Assembly (NCBI RefSeq): GCF_000172155.1
Contig: NZ_ABIZ01000001.1
Location: 7,783,105-7,847,104 of the forward strand
From: Verrucomicrobium spinosum DSM 4136 = JCM 18804
GTDB lineage: Bacteria > Verrucomicrobiota > Verrucomicrobiia > Verrucomicrobiales > Verrucomicrobiaceae
DNA length: 64,000 nucleotides
Reading direction: 5' to 3'
Position 1 is the stretch's first letter, and each line of letters opens with the position of its first letter. The position numbers and the translations under genes are program-made. The notes beneath the pieces are model-generated. The model searched no databases. It was not told the origin of the DNA and saw only the letters and a list, made by a program, of their open reading frames with translations. Positions 24,934 through 33,563 of this stretch are shown here, piece after piece.

Positions 24934-27227
24934 ACGGATCCCCCCAAGCGATGGTAGTCCTGTACGTTGACCCCAATGTCGAAGTTCGCTCCACCCGGGT
25001 GGCGAGCCTCGCAGAACAAGGGTACACCGTGCATGAGGCCGACGACGCCGAAACGGCAGTGGGCGTGGCTCAGGACCTCCCCGAGCTGAACGTCCTCATC
25101 TGCGAAGGCGTGCTCGGAGAGTTTACTGGCTTCGACCTGCGTGATGCCATCACGGAAAAGTTCCCGGCGCTGCAGACGGTCTTCACCAGCCGATATGACC
25201 TCACGGGTTTCGAGGAGGCCATCAACGGATGCCCCCTTGTTTACGATCCCGTCCCGGTCTCCAAACTGATCAGCATCATCAAGGAGGCAGCCGCCGTCTC
25301 AGGTGCAGGACAGAATGCCGTGGAGACTGCAGTGGCAGTCGCCGTCTCGCCCATTGTTCAGGCGGCCGGACCCGAGGCCACGCCAGTCGTGGCCCAAGCT
25401 ATCCTCGCTACCGCCAAGGTGGCCCGCCCCTCCGCCCCTGCGCCGGTCCCTGCCCCCGCAGCGGTTCCCCACAAGAACGAACCGCCCAAGCCCGTCAAGC
25501 CGCCGGCCCAGTCTGCTCGCGCCACCGCAGTGGTCGGCGCGGGTCCGGCCAAGGTCGCACGTGCCGTCCCGGTCTCCGGCAGCGAGACCGGCGTGCTTCA
25601 GGCAGCCCTCGTCAGCGCAGACGAGGACGAGGAATACAAAAAGCCCCCGTTGCTCGCCCCGGAAACAGTACTGGGAAATTACGTCATCAAAGAGCGGCTC
25701 TATGCGGAGCCGGACACCGAGTCCTACATTGCGGTGCAAAAGGGCGTGCATCGTGAGGTGGTGCTCGTCGTCCTCAAGCCGGAAAAAATCGCCAACCCAT
25801 CCGCCGTCTCTGACTTTCAGGAGCGGCAGCGGGTGAAGGCTGCGGTGGCGCATCCGCGCATTGCCCCCCTCTACGAAGGGCTGCAGATCGGTCGCTATCA
25901 CTTCTACACCCGGGAAATGCCCCACGGCATGACCGTGGACAAGCTTCACGAGACGGGCGAAAAGTTCGGGGAGAAAATCCTTGCTGACATCATCGGCCAC
26001 ATCGCGGAAGCCATGAGCTATGCCACCCACCGTGGCTATCATTACCGCATGTTGTCCGGTCGTGACGTCTTCGTGGACAGCGAGCATCAAGCCAGCATCG
26101 TCAACGTCTTCCGTCCGGCGGGCAGCCGTACCCGTGACTTCGTCGCGGATACCAAAAAGCTGCTCTACATGCTTCGCACCGTCGCAGACGGTCCACGCGC
26201 CCGGCACTTGATTGACGATCTCGTCAAAGAGAACTTGGACTGGGAAGGGCTTCGCCAGCAGGCGATTGAGTTTCAGGAAGAATTTCGCGAGCGCAGTCTG
26301 CTGAAACGGGCCGACACCAAGGAAGCCCAAGTCATCGAGTCTGCCCGCCAGTCAAGGGTGCCCGCCTGGGCCTACGCGATTGCAGGGGTGCTCTTGATCG
26401 GTCTGGGCGCGGTCGTGGTGCAGCGCATCACGGGCAGCCCCAAACCCGCCGCCCCGGTCGAGCAGACCATGAAGCTCATCCCGGAAGGCAAGTTTCTCTT
26501 TCGCCGTGGCGAGACCAAGGAACTGCCCGCCTTCTGGATGGACACCCATGAAGTCACCATAGGTCAGTATGCGATGTTTCTGGATGCCCTGGAAAAAGAT
26601 CCCTCCGCGTCCAAGGCCTACGACCACCCCGACCAGCCGAAGACCAAGAAAAATCACCGCCCTGAGCGCTGGGAGGCCTATCTGGCTGCAGCGCGCACTG
26701 GAGGCTTCTTCAACAACCAGCCCATGGACCTCAACTGTCCCATCGTGAATGTGGACTGGTGGGACGCTTTCGCCTTCGCCAAATGGCGGGGTCACCGGCT
26801 TCCCAGTGAGGAAGAATGGGAGAAAGGCGCGCGAGGCACGGACGGGCGCAGCTTTCCCTGGGGCCCCGAGCCCCTCCCCGCCGCCGCCAACTTGGGCACG
26901 GACTACGATCCCAAAGGCAAGGGGGGGGATGTGGACGGCTACAACTACTGGGCCCCTGTAAACAAAATCTCCAAAGACGTCAGCCCGGAGGGCATCGTGG
27001 GCATGGCGGGCAACGTGGAGGAGTGGACCTCCACCTGGAGCACGCATCCAGACTATCCGGACCTTCTTGTGCCGGTGGTGCGCGGCGGGCATTTCGCCCA
27101 GAAGACCCCCAGCAACGTCCTCTCCAGCCGAACTTACGCTCAATCTGCCTCTGAGGCCACCCTCGCAAGAGGCTTCCGCACCGTCAGTGACAAGGCTCCT
27201 GAGACGGATGCCAAATCAAAGTCCTGA
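24930..27227 (+). CDS. Degenerate receiver - pseudokinase - TM - SUMF1-type fusion
   Basis: A 765-residue multidomain protein with a GTG start overlapping the TPR gene stop. Residues about 8-120 resemble a response-regulator receiver (VVLYVDPNVEVRSTRV). The phospho-acceptor Asp is replaced by Glu59 (LICEGVLGEFTGFDL), and the usual C-terminal Lys is absent. A Pro/Ala linker is followed by a kinase-like domain (about 237-480). It keeps a VLVVLKPEK Lys but has no HRD (YHYRMLSGRDVF stands in its place) and no DFG, so it is a probable pseudokinase. A membrane span lies near 478-500. The C-terminal domain (about 515-757) is a formylglycine-generating-enzyme/SUMF1 fold (EVTIGQYAMF, WWDAFAFAKWRGHRLPSEEEWEKGARG, GNVEEWTS, RGFRTVSD). 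It lacks the catalytic Cys pair that active FGE enzymes have near RGG, so it is likely structural or binding. From memory, chlamydial Pkn1 also joins a kinase and this domain. Confidence 0.88.
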   Translation: MNGSPQAMVVLYVDPNVEVRSTRVASLAEQGYTVHEADDAETAVGVAQDLPELNVLICEGVLGEFTGFDLRDAITEKFPALQTVFTSRYDLTGFEEAINGCPLVYDPVPVSKLISIIKEAAAVSGAGQNAVETAVAVAVSPIVQAAGPEATPVVAQAILATAKVARPSAPAPVPAPAAVPHKNEPPKPVKPPAQSARATAVVGAGPAKVARAVPVSGSETGVLQAALVSADEDEEYKKPPLLAPETVLGNYVIKERLYAEPDTESYIAVQKGVHREVVLVVLKPEKIANPSAVSDFQERQRVKAAVAHPRIAPLYEGLQIGRYHFYTREMPHGMTVDKLHETGEKFGEKILADIIGHIAEAMSYATHRGYHYRMLSGRDVFVDSEHQASIVNVFRPAGSRTRDFVADTKKLLYMLRTVADGPRARHLIDDLVKENLDWEGLRQQAIEFQEEFRERSLLKRADTKEAQVIESARQSRVPAWAYAIAGVLLIGLGAVVVQRITGSPKPAAPVEQTMKLIPEGKFLFRRGETKELPAFWMDTHEVTIGQYAMFLDALEKDPSASKAYDHPDQPKTKKNHRPERWEAYLAAARTGGFFNNQPMDLNCPIVNVDWWDAFAFAKWRGHRLPSEEEWEKGARGTDGRSFPWGPEPLPAAANLGTDYDPKGKGGDVDGYNYWAPVNKISKDVSPEGIVGMAGNVEEWTSTWSTHPDYPDLLVPVVRGGHFAQKTPSNVLSSRTYAQSASEATLARGFRTVSDKAPETDAKSKS

Positions 27228-27232
27228 GCTGG

Positions 27233-27271
27233 CGGAGCGCTGCGCTGGATTGAACATCCGGCAGCGCTCCG
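27233..27271. terminator. Possible terminator stem-loop
   Basis: An 11-bp perfect stem, CGGAGCGCTGC (27233-27243) with 27261-27271, loop of 17 bases, just after the pseudokinase stop. No U-run follows, so it is a weak terminator at best; it could partially separate the next gene from the operon. Confidence 0.45.
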
Positions 27272-27313
27272 GTTCTCATCCACCCGCCCTCCATCTTCAT
27301 CCCTCTCTGCTCC

Positions 27314-28210
27314 ATGCCGACCCGCCTTTTCCGCCTTGTTCTTTTCGTTGCCGTGGCCATGGGCGCATGGTCCACCCACGCCCACGCCCAGTTCCTGACG
27401 AACGTCAAACTCAACAAGGCCACCTACCTGACCTATGAGGCGGTGGAGGCCACCATCACCATCAACAACCGCTCCGGCACAGACGTGGTCATGGGCGGAC
27501 CCAACGGGTTGGCCTGGCTCGCCTTTGAAGTCATCAATCCCGCTGGCAACCAGGTGCCAACCATCCGGCTGAATACAGATGAGAGCATCATCTTCAAGGC
27601 TGGCGCGACCATCAGCCGCAAGGTGCTGATCTCCGACTCTTACTCCTTCTCCGAGTACGGCCAGTACACCATCGCTGCCAGCGTGTACCACCCGCCGTCG
27701 CAGCAATACTTTATCTCGAACAAGGCCAGGGCCCAGTTCGTGGATGCCAGACCACTGGACATTCCGAATCTGAACTTCGGCGTGCCTCCCGGTCTTCCCG
27801 GTGAAGGCCAGATTCGCAAGTACTCCCTCTCCGTGCTGCGGGACTTTGACCGGTCTTACCTGTATGTCCGCCTGCTTGAAGAAAAGACGGGGCTCAAACT
27901 GGCCACATTCTCTTTGGGCACTTGCATTCTGGTTTCCGCTGACCCCCAGGTCACGGTGGATCGGGAAAACAGGCTTCACATTCTTTTCATGGCGGCTCCC
28001 CACATCTACGCCCACGTGTGCGTGGACACCCAGGGCAAGATCATCCGCCGGGCTTATCATAGAGAGATCAAGTCCGATCGCCCGGAACTCGTGGTGCAGG
28101 CTGACCAGAGCATCGGCGTTGTAGGCGGTGAGACCTATGATCCCAGCGCACCGGTCGCAGACAACAAGCCCAAAGGCCGTTCTATCAAGGAGCGCCCTCC
28201 AGGATTGTAG
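27314..28210 (+). CDS. Hypothetical secreted protein
   Basis: A 298-residue secreted protein. The N-terminus (MPTRLFRLVLFVAVAMGAWS) is a signal peptide ending near AHAQ. The first half is an Ig-like beta-sandwich (VKLNKATYLTYEAVEATITINNRSG), the kind of fold used in binding or spacer domains. The second half (VDRENRLHILFMAAPHIYAH, VCVDTQGKIIRRAYHREIK) is also strand-rich. No catalytic motif. It is 86 bp from the pseudokinase gene on the same strand and is followed by the repeat array, so it is probably the last gene of the signalling locus. Role unknown. Confidence 0.75.
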   Translation: MPTRLFRLVLFVAVAMGAWSTHAHAQFLTNVKLNKATYLTYEAVEATITINNRSGTDVVMGGPNGLAWLAFEVINPAGNQVPTIRLNTDESIIFKAGATISRKVLISDSYSFSEYGQYTIAASVYHPPSQQYFISNKARAQFVDARPLDIPNLNFGVPPGLPGEGQIRKYSLSVLRDFDRSYLYVRLLEEKTGLKLATFSLGTCILVSADPQVTVDRENRLHILFMAAPHIYAHVCVDTQGKIIRRAYHREIKSDRPELVVQADQSIGVVGGETYDPSAPVADNKPKGRSIKERPPGL

Positions 28211-28217
28211 GGCGGTT

Positions 28218-28963
28218 GCTGAAAGCAGTGTAGAGCTTCAGCTAGGTATGGGAGGACATGGGGAGTCCGAATGACGAGCCATGCTCTGCGCGGCTTTGCC
28301 TCCGCCCCTGACGCACTGTAGGGCGAGCGCCCCGCTTGCCACGCGCCACCCCTGATGAGGCAACCGATGCGGTCGCCCTACAACCCAAGATGGCTGGATC
28401 CGCGGTCGAAAACAGAGCACCCGAAGACCTTCGCACACCCAACCCACCCCAGACGCTGTAGGGCAAGCGCCCCGCTTGCCACGCGCCACCCCTGATGAGG
28501 CAACCGATGCGGTCGCCCTACAGACCCAGGGTGGCTGGATCCGCGGTCGAAAACAGAGCACCCGAAGACCTTCGCACACCCAACCCGCCCCAGACGCTGT
28601 AGGGCAAGCGCCCCGCTTGCCACGCGCCACCTGACTGAGGCAACCGATGCGGTCGCCCTACAACCCAAGATGGCTGGATCCGCGGTCGAAAACAGAGCAC
28701 CCGAAGACCTTCGCACACCCAACCCACCCCTGACGCACTGTAGGGCAAGCGCCCCGCTTGCCACGCGCCACCCCAGACGCCACAGACCTCTTCACGCCCA
28801 AACGCCCAACATCCTACACACCTCCGCTCCCATAGCCGGTTGGCACAACCGGACTACACCGCACGCGGCTGCTTAATGCAGTCCAGAGCTTCAGCTCGGT
28901 ATTGGAAGACATGGGTAGTCCGACTGACGAGCCAAGCTCTGCACGACTTTGCTCCGCCCCTGA
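28218..28963. repeat. 140-bp palindromic tandem repeat array with flanking direct repeats
   Basis: Three full units and a partial fourth begin (TGTAGGGC) at 28318, 28457, 28598 and 28739, a period of 139-141 bp. Each unit has a hairpin core GGCAAGCGCCCCGCTTGCC (first unit GGCGAGCG) and outer arms TGTAGGGC / GCCCTACA. The array is flanked by an imperfect direct repeat of about 95 bp, 28218-28311 and 28868-28963; each copy contains a palindromic arm pair (AGAGCTT / AAGCTCT in the right copy). A single diverged unit lies at 38719-38790. No coding potential; frames across it only mirror the repeat. Confidence 0.85.
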
Positions 28964-29065
28964 ACTCGAGTCTTGCGTCTTGCGTCTTCCAGTCTTGCGT
29001 CTCCCCCAACCCTTCCCCTCAAAGATTGATTGCGCACCCTGGCGGCCGCGCTTTTTGTCGGGGCG

Positions 29066-30727
29066 ATGCCGATGCCCCCAATTCGAGTCATCTCAGCTCT
29101 GTTTCTTCTCACGGCTCTCCTCTTCTCTTCCTGCGCGGGAAGTGGAAGCGGAAGCGGCTCGCCATTCCAGTCTCCCCCTATGGATCGAGCGGCTTCGGCA
29201 TGGAAGGTCCTCGGAAAGGAAAAACTCACGCCCTTCAGCCGTGAGGTGGCCGTGAGCCGGTATCGTGAAGCGGTCACCGACATCATCCAGAAACTCAGCA
29301 CTCAACCTCCCCATCAGTGGCCAAACACCGTCACCCTGCCGGGCCGTGACGGTCCATGGAATGTCCAGATAGACCCTGGTATTGCCCGAGGGTCCGGTCA
29401 CGAGGTCTGGAATCCAGCACTGATCGACAAGGTCCGCCCGCTGGCGCTGGAAACCCGGCGCACCCCGGAATATTCCCGGCTCCGGCGCAAAGGCGTGGGC
29501 GCTCCCTACCTCGCCATTCACAAACCTCGAGACGGTGAGGCAACCAGAAAGTTCACCCCAGACAAGGGACAGTACCTGCCGATGACTGCGCTAGTACAGT
29601 TCGACGGCCCCCAGCAGGCGACCCTCAAGCTGGCCGACCCTCGCGAGCTGAGCGAGGTTTTAGCCGGTGACCGCCCTTGGCCAGTTGCGGCCGATTTCTC
29701 CATGCCAGTGAGGAAGTCCCTTCAGCCAGCAACGTTTGTCCGGGCCACTGTCGGCGGCCTGATGCGGCCCGGCGACTATGTCAGCCGCAACGGTCTTTAT
29801 CTCATGGAGCCCTACCGCGCAGACAAGGTGCCGATCATCTTCGTCCATGGTCTGATGGCGGACCCGCACATCTGGCAGGCTCATGCAGCCGCCTTGATGG
29901 CCGATCCCGAGTTGGGACCGCGAATCCAATGCTGGTACTATGTTTACCCGACAGGCTTGCCGGTCGTGTCGTCATCCACCTGGTTCCGCCAAGCGCTGGC
30001 GGAGCTCAAACAGCGGGTGGACCCTGAGGGCAATGACCCCGCTTTTCAGAACATCCTGGTCGTAGGCCACAGCATGGGCGGCCTGATCGCCCGCATGCAG
30101 GTCACGGAATCCAAAGATCTTTTCTGGAAGACTTGGTTCGCCAGTGCCCCTGAACACCTGAAACTCAGTGCACCGCTGCGGGACGAACTGCGGAACATGC
30201 TGATCTTCCGCGCTAATCCGGACGTTAAGCGGATCATCTTCATGAACACGCCGCACCGGGGCAGCCGCATGGCAGGGAGCTGGCTGGGGCGCTGGGGATC
30301 CTCGATGGTCCGCACCCCAGGGCAGATGGTGGATCTTGTGACCGCGGTTGCCAGGCTCGATGTGGCGCACCTCAATCCCAACCGGGGGCGGTTTGACGGG
30401 TTCGGCGTGGACGGCATCAAGTCCATGCAACCGGACCACCCGCTCATTTCGGATCTCTCCCGGCAGCCCATCCGCGCGAAGTATCACACCATCATCGGCG
30501 AATTGTTCGAGACCTCAGACCTCACCAAGTCCAGCGACGGGGTCGTACCCTATGAAAGCGCTCATTTGGACGGCGCAGAGTCAGAAATGATTGTGCCCTC
30601 GTGGCACGGCGACGTAACCAATCGACGAACCATTAACGAGATCCGCCGTATCGCACGTCTGCATGTTCTGGGCAAAGCTGCTGCTGACCGCCGGGACAGC
30701 GGACCTGATTCCGATGCAAGCCGATAG
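29066..30727 (+). CDS. Alpha/beta hydrolase (lipase-like) lipoprotein
   Basis: A 553-residue hydrolase. The ATG at 29066 gives MPMPPIRVISALFLLTALLF and then SSCAGSGSGSGS, a lipoprotein signal with a Gly/Ser linker after the acylated Cys. An in-frame TTG at 29030 would add 12 residues before this signal and is less likely. The N-terminal half (about 1-230) is a family-specific region. The lipase core includes the oxyanion segment VPIIFVHGLMADPHIW, the nucleophile elbow VVGHSMGGLIARM (Ser near 335), and a late HGDV/His region. It should hydrolyse esters at the cell envelope; the natural substrate cannot be told from sequence. The gene stands alone on its strand and ends just before a strong bidirectional terminator. 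Confidence 0.85.
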   Translation: MPMPPIRVISALFLLTALLFSSCAGSGSGSGSPFQSPPMDRAASAWKVLGKEKLTPFSREVAVSRYREAVTDIIQKLSTQPPHQWPNTVTLPGRDGPWNVQIDPGIARGSGHEVWNPALIDKVRPLALETRRTPEYSRLRRKGVGAPYLAIHKPRDGEATRKFTPDKGQYLPMTALVQFDGPQQATLKLADPRELSEVLAGDRPWPVAADFSMPVRKSLQPATFVRATVGGLMRPGDYVSRNGLYLMEPYRADKVPIIFVHGLMADPHIWQAHAAALMADPELGPRIQCWYYVYPTGLPVVSSSTWFRQALAELKQRVDPEGNDPAFQNILVVGHSMGGLIARMQVTESKDLFWKTWFASAPEHLKLSAPLRDELRNMLIFRANPDVKRIIFMNTPHRGSRMAGSWLGRWGSSMVRTPGQMVDLVTAVARLDVAHLNPNRGRFDGFGVDGIKSMQPDHPLISDLSRQPIRAKYHTIIGELFETSDLTKSSDGVVPYESAHLDGAESEMIVPSWHGDVTNRRTINEIRRIARLHVLGKAAADRRDSGPDSDASR

Positions 30728-30753
30728 TCGCGTGGTGAACGGACAAAAAAAAT

Positions 30754-30777
30754 CCGCCTCCCACGGAAGGGAGGCGG
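30754..30777. terminator. Bidirectional rho-independent terminator
   Basis: A 9-bp perfect stem CCGCCTCCC (30754-30762) / GGGAGGCGG (30769-30777) with A-runs before it (30744-30752) and after it, so the RNA has a U-tract in both directions. It separates the convergent lipase and glutaredoxin genes. Confidence 0.85.
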
Positions 30778-30797
30778 CAAAGTAAAAAACGCTCTGG

Positions 30798-31151
30798 TTA
30801 CGCGATAAACTTCACGGCACCGGACTGCTTGGCCATGGCGGCGTGCTGTTCGTCGGTGCAGGAGGAGTTGATCGGAGCATCGGGTTCAGCGTCATTCTGT
30901 TCCAGCAGATGGTTCTCGAGCATCCAGCGCTCCACTTCTTCACCGCTGATGTCCGCCAGCATCGTGTCATTGATCTCCACGCAGGGGCTCAGAGGCTGGC
31001 CGCTCTTCTGTTCCATTTCCCAACGAAAGGCAGGGTTCTTGATGATGTCCTTCTCCTCGTAAGGCAGGTTGTACTTGCGGAAGATGGCGCGCACACCTTC
31101 GCTCCAGCCACAGTAGGTCTTGAGGTAGGCAGTAATTTTTGGTTGGCTCAT
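30798..31151 (-). CDS. Glutaredoxin-like protein with CGWS active site
   Basis: A 117-residue cytoplasmic redox protein. It has the thioredoxin-fold start (ITAYLKTYCGWSEGVRAIF) with a monothiol-type CGWS site, a variant of the CGFS of class II glutaredoxins. It also has the cis-Pro region SPCVEINDTMLADISGEEVERW. It lacks the canonical GG and CDxD motifs of Fe-S-binding CGFS proteins, so cluster binding is uncertain. A short C-terminal extension carries a further Cys (SSCTDEQH). It is the last gene of a minus-strand run with the ligase and mtnA and is closed by the terminator at 30754. Confidence 0.82.
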   Translation of the reverse strand: MSQPKITAYLKTYCGWSEGVRAIFRKYNLPYEEKDIIKNPAFRWEMEQKSGQPLSPCVEINDTMLADISGEEVERWMLENHLLEQNDAEPDAPINSSCTDEQHAAMAKQSGAVKFIA

Positions 31152-31264
31152 GGAGAGGGCAGGTTTGGAATGAAATTGAGGAAAGGGTACGCCCCCAACC
31201 TAGGGTCCGGCAGGGAAAATGCAACCCGCCAAACCAGTAGGGGAGAGTGTGTACCCGCTGTCTG

Positions 31265-33454
31265 CTACCAGCCGCCGGCGCTTTTCGCGAGACGTTCACA
31301 GGCCTTGACGTCCAGCTTGCCGCTCGCCAGGACGGGAATCTCCTGCACGCGAACCATCTTTTTGGGGATCCAGAGCGGCGGCATGCCGCGGTCGAGCAAC
31401 TTGTAGCGCAGATCGAGGATCTCCTGCTGCACATTTCCACCGGAAACAGAAGTGAGCAGCACCAGAGCTTCGCCTTTCTCCTGGTCAGGAACACCCACTA
31501 CGGCAATGCGCCGGGCGAGTTCGTGCTCCAGACCGAGGGTCTTGTTGACAGAATCCTCCACCGTCTCATGCGGCACCATCTCTCCTCCGATCTTGGAGAA
31601 GCGGCTGATGCGCCCTTCAATGTAAAGGAAGCCATCGGAATCCAGGCGGCCGATGTCGCCAGTGCGAAACCATTCCTCCTTGATGACTTCCTCGGACTTC
31701 TTCGGGTTCTTGAGATAACCTTCGAAAACGTTGGCACCCTTGAACCACACCATGCCACTCTTCAAGACGGGCAGCGGCTCATCACTTTCGGGATCAGTGA
31801 TCCGCAGGGCCAGACCGGGGAGCAACTGGCCGACACTCCCTTGCCGATGACTTGGGAAGACGGCGGCAGCGCTTCCCTCACCCTCAGGAGCGGGATCATG
31901 CAGGTTGACGTTGGTGGCTGGTGAGGTCTCCGTCAGGCCATAGCCTTCGAGCACCTTTTTCCCAAACCGGCCTTCGAATGCGTCCGCCACGGCTTTGGGC
32001 AGCTTTTCAGCGCCCGTCACCACCAGCTTCAGTGAGGCAAACAACTCGGGGTTGATCCCCTTGAGGTAACCGCGCAGGAAGGTTGGGGTGGCAATCTTGA
32101 GGGTGACTTTGTGCTTGTAGATCAGTTCCGCGAGCTTCTTCGTTTCAAGCGGGGTCGGGTAAGTGACCAGCGAAAGGCCCTGAATGATGGGGAACCACAG
32201 AGTCACCGTGCAGCCAAAGCTGTGAAAGAGCGGGAGGCAGCCCAAAATGCTGTCGCTGGCGTTCAGGTTCAGGCGGCTGCCAAACTGGCAGACGTTGGCC
32301 ATGAGATTGCGGTGAGTGAGTACCACGCCTTTGGGTTCGCCGCTGCTGCCGCTCGTGAAGAGCAGCAGGGCCTCCTGATGGCCTCCTTTTTTCGAAATGC
32401 CCAATAACGCAGCGATGGCGCTGGCGGGAAGCAGTTTGCACAACACAAACCACTGCGAGATGGCAGCCCGCTTGAGCGGCAGAAGGCGCTCAATGAACGT
32501 GAGCTGCCGGTTGGGCGGCCAAGGGAACGTCTGTAGCTTCCGGACAAAGAGATCCGCCGTGAGATAGTGGTCCAGATCCGCCTGCTTCATGGCACTCTCC
32601 ACCGACTGGCGACCTGCGGTGAAGTTGAGGTTCACCGGCGTCTTGCCAGCGAACAGGACGGCAAGGTTCGCCACCATGGCCCCAAAACCTGGGGGCAGGA
32701 TGACGCCCACCCGGGACTTCTGGGTTACGGACTTCACGTGCTTGCTCAGCACGATGGCTGCAGCGAGCACTTTGTCGTAACGCCAGGCCTGATCATCTTT
32801 GCCATCAAACAGATGCGCCTTGGAACCATGCTTCTTCAGCCCTTGCAGAAGGGCATAGGCCAGGTTGCGGTCCAGCAGCGGATTCTTGGCAAAGCAGGCC
32901 TCCGCCAGCACCAGCATGGACTCCAAAAGCGCTGCGGTGTTGACCTTCTCCCCCTTCAGCACGGGGCCGAAGGCAAACACGGCATCACCCTTGGGCTTGG
33001 GAGACTCGATGGCCAGCACCACATCGTTCGTGTGCAAGATGTGCAGCGGCTGCAGTGATACCCCCAGAGAAACAAACAAATCCAGCCGGGCTCCTGGAAC
33101 GGAAGAAAGGGCGGCCGGCTGGGTGGCAGTGTCTGGTGTCACGTAAACCAGAACGGACCCCTTTGCCACCTCCTCCTTCACAGACGCGGAGAGAGCAGCC
33201 ACATCGGGGGCAGTCCCGTCGAACTCAATCACCCGGACGCTTTCGCCGTGCAGATGACTTTCCACAAGAGCCTCCACCCGCGCAGACTTGTCCTTCACAT
33301 AAACCACCGGGCGCCCCGAAAGGAATTTTTCCAGATGCAGGAGGTCAAAATACGCCAACTGGCTGGGGATGAGAAAGACTCCCCCGGATAGCACATGCTC
33401 CTGTCCGAGTATGAGGATTTCCTTGAGCTTGGGCGGTTCGTGGAGAGTCGACAT
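31265..33454 (-). CDS. AMP-binding acyl ligase with degenerate N-terminal acyltransferase
   Basis: A 729-residue ANL-superfamily ligase. The main domain (about 220-729) has the AMP-binding P-loop ALLLFTSGSSGEPKGVVLTH, VTGAEKLP, YGLTETSPATN, and the TGDIGRLDSDGFLYIEGRISRFSKIGGE hinge and Lys-containing C-terminus, as in fatty-acyl-AMP/acyl-CoA or acyl-ACP ligases. Residues 1-200 match the layout of the PlsC acyltransferase domain of Aas-like proteins, but the HX4D catalytic motif is replaced (IPSQLAYFDLLHL). The FPEGTR-type block is also altered (VLVYVTPDTATQPAAL). The acyltransferase half is therefore probably inactive. The likely role is activation of fatty acids for lipid recycling; this is inferred. 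It lies between mtnA and the glutaredoxin gene on the minus strand. Confidence 0.85.
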   Translation of the reverse strand: MSTLHEPPKLKEILILGQEHVLSGGVFLIPSQLAYFDLLHLEKFLSGRPVVYVKDKSARVEALVESHLHGESVRVIEFDGTAPDVAALSASVKEEVAKGSVLVYVTPDTATQPAALSSVPGARLDLFVSLGVSLQPLHILHTNDVVLAIESPKPKGDAVFAFGPVLKGEKVNTAALLESMLVLAEACFAKNPLLDRNLAYALLQGLKKHGSKAHLFDGKDDQAWRYDKVLAAAIVLSKHVKSVTQKSRVGVILPPGFGAMVANLAVLFAGKTPVNLNFTAGRQSVESAMKQADLDHYLTADLFVRKLQTFPWPPNRQLTFIERLLPLKRAAISQWFVLCKLLPASAIAALLGISKKGGHQEALLLFTSGSSGEPKGVVLTHRNLMANVCQFGSRLNLNASDSILGCLPLFHSFGCTVTLWFPIIQGLSLVTYPTPLETKKLAELIYKHKVTLKIATPTFLRGYLKGINPELFASLKLVVTGAEKLPKAVADAFEGRFGKKVLEGYGLTETSPATNVNLHDPAPEGEGSAAAVFPSHRQGSVGQLLPGLALRITDPESDEPLPVLKSGMVWFKGANVFEGYLKNPKKSEEVIKEEWFRTGDIGRLDSDGFLYIEGRISRFSKIGGEMVPHETVEDSVNKTLGLEHELARRIAVVGVPDQEKGEALVLLTSVSGGNVQQEILDLRYKLLDRGMPPLWIPKKMVRVQEIPVLASGKLDVKACERLAKSAGGW

Positions 33455-33563
33455 GGATGGGATTGAATGCTAGCAAGGTTTCTGCCCGATACCAAACGAG
33501 GAATTGACAAAGTACGGCCGCAAAAAACGCTGAAATTCGGTCTGGGACAAGAAGGGCCTCAAG

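Noticed and set aside
24930-27227. Functional formylglycine-generating enzyme
   Set aside because: The fold is there but the catalytic Cys pair near the RGG motif is absent, so an active sulfatase-maturing role is not supported.
28238-28764. Minus-strand frames across the repeat array with repeated RVLCFRPRIQP-like peptide
   Set aside because: The peptide repeats only because the 140-bp DNA unit repeats and happens to lack stops in some frames; no start or RBS logic.
28312-28774. Possible CRISPR array
   Set aside because: Units are about 140 bp, without short repeats and unique spacers, and no cas genes are present.
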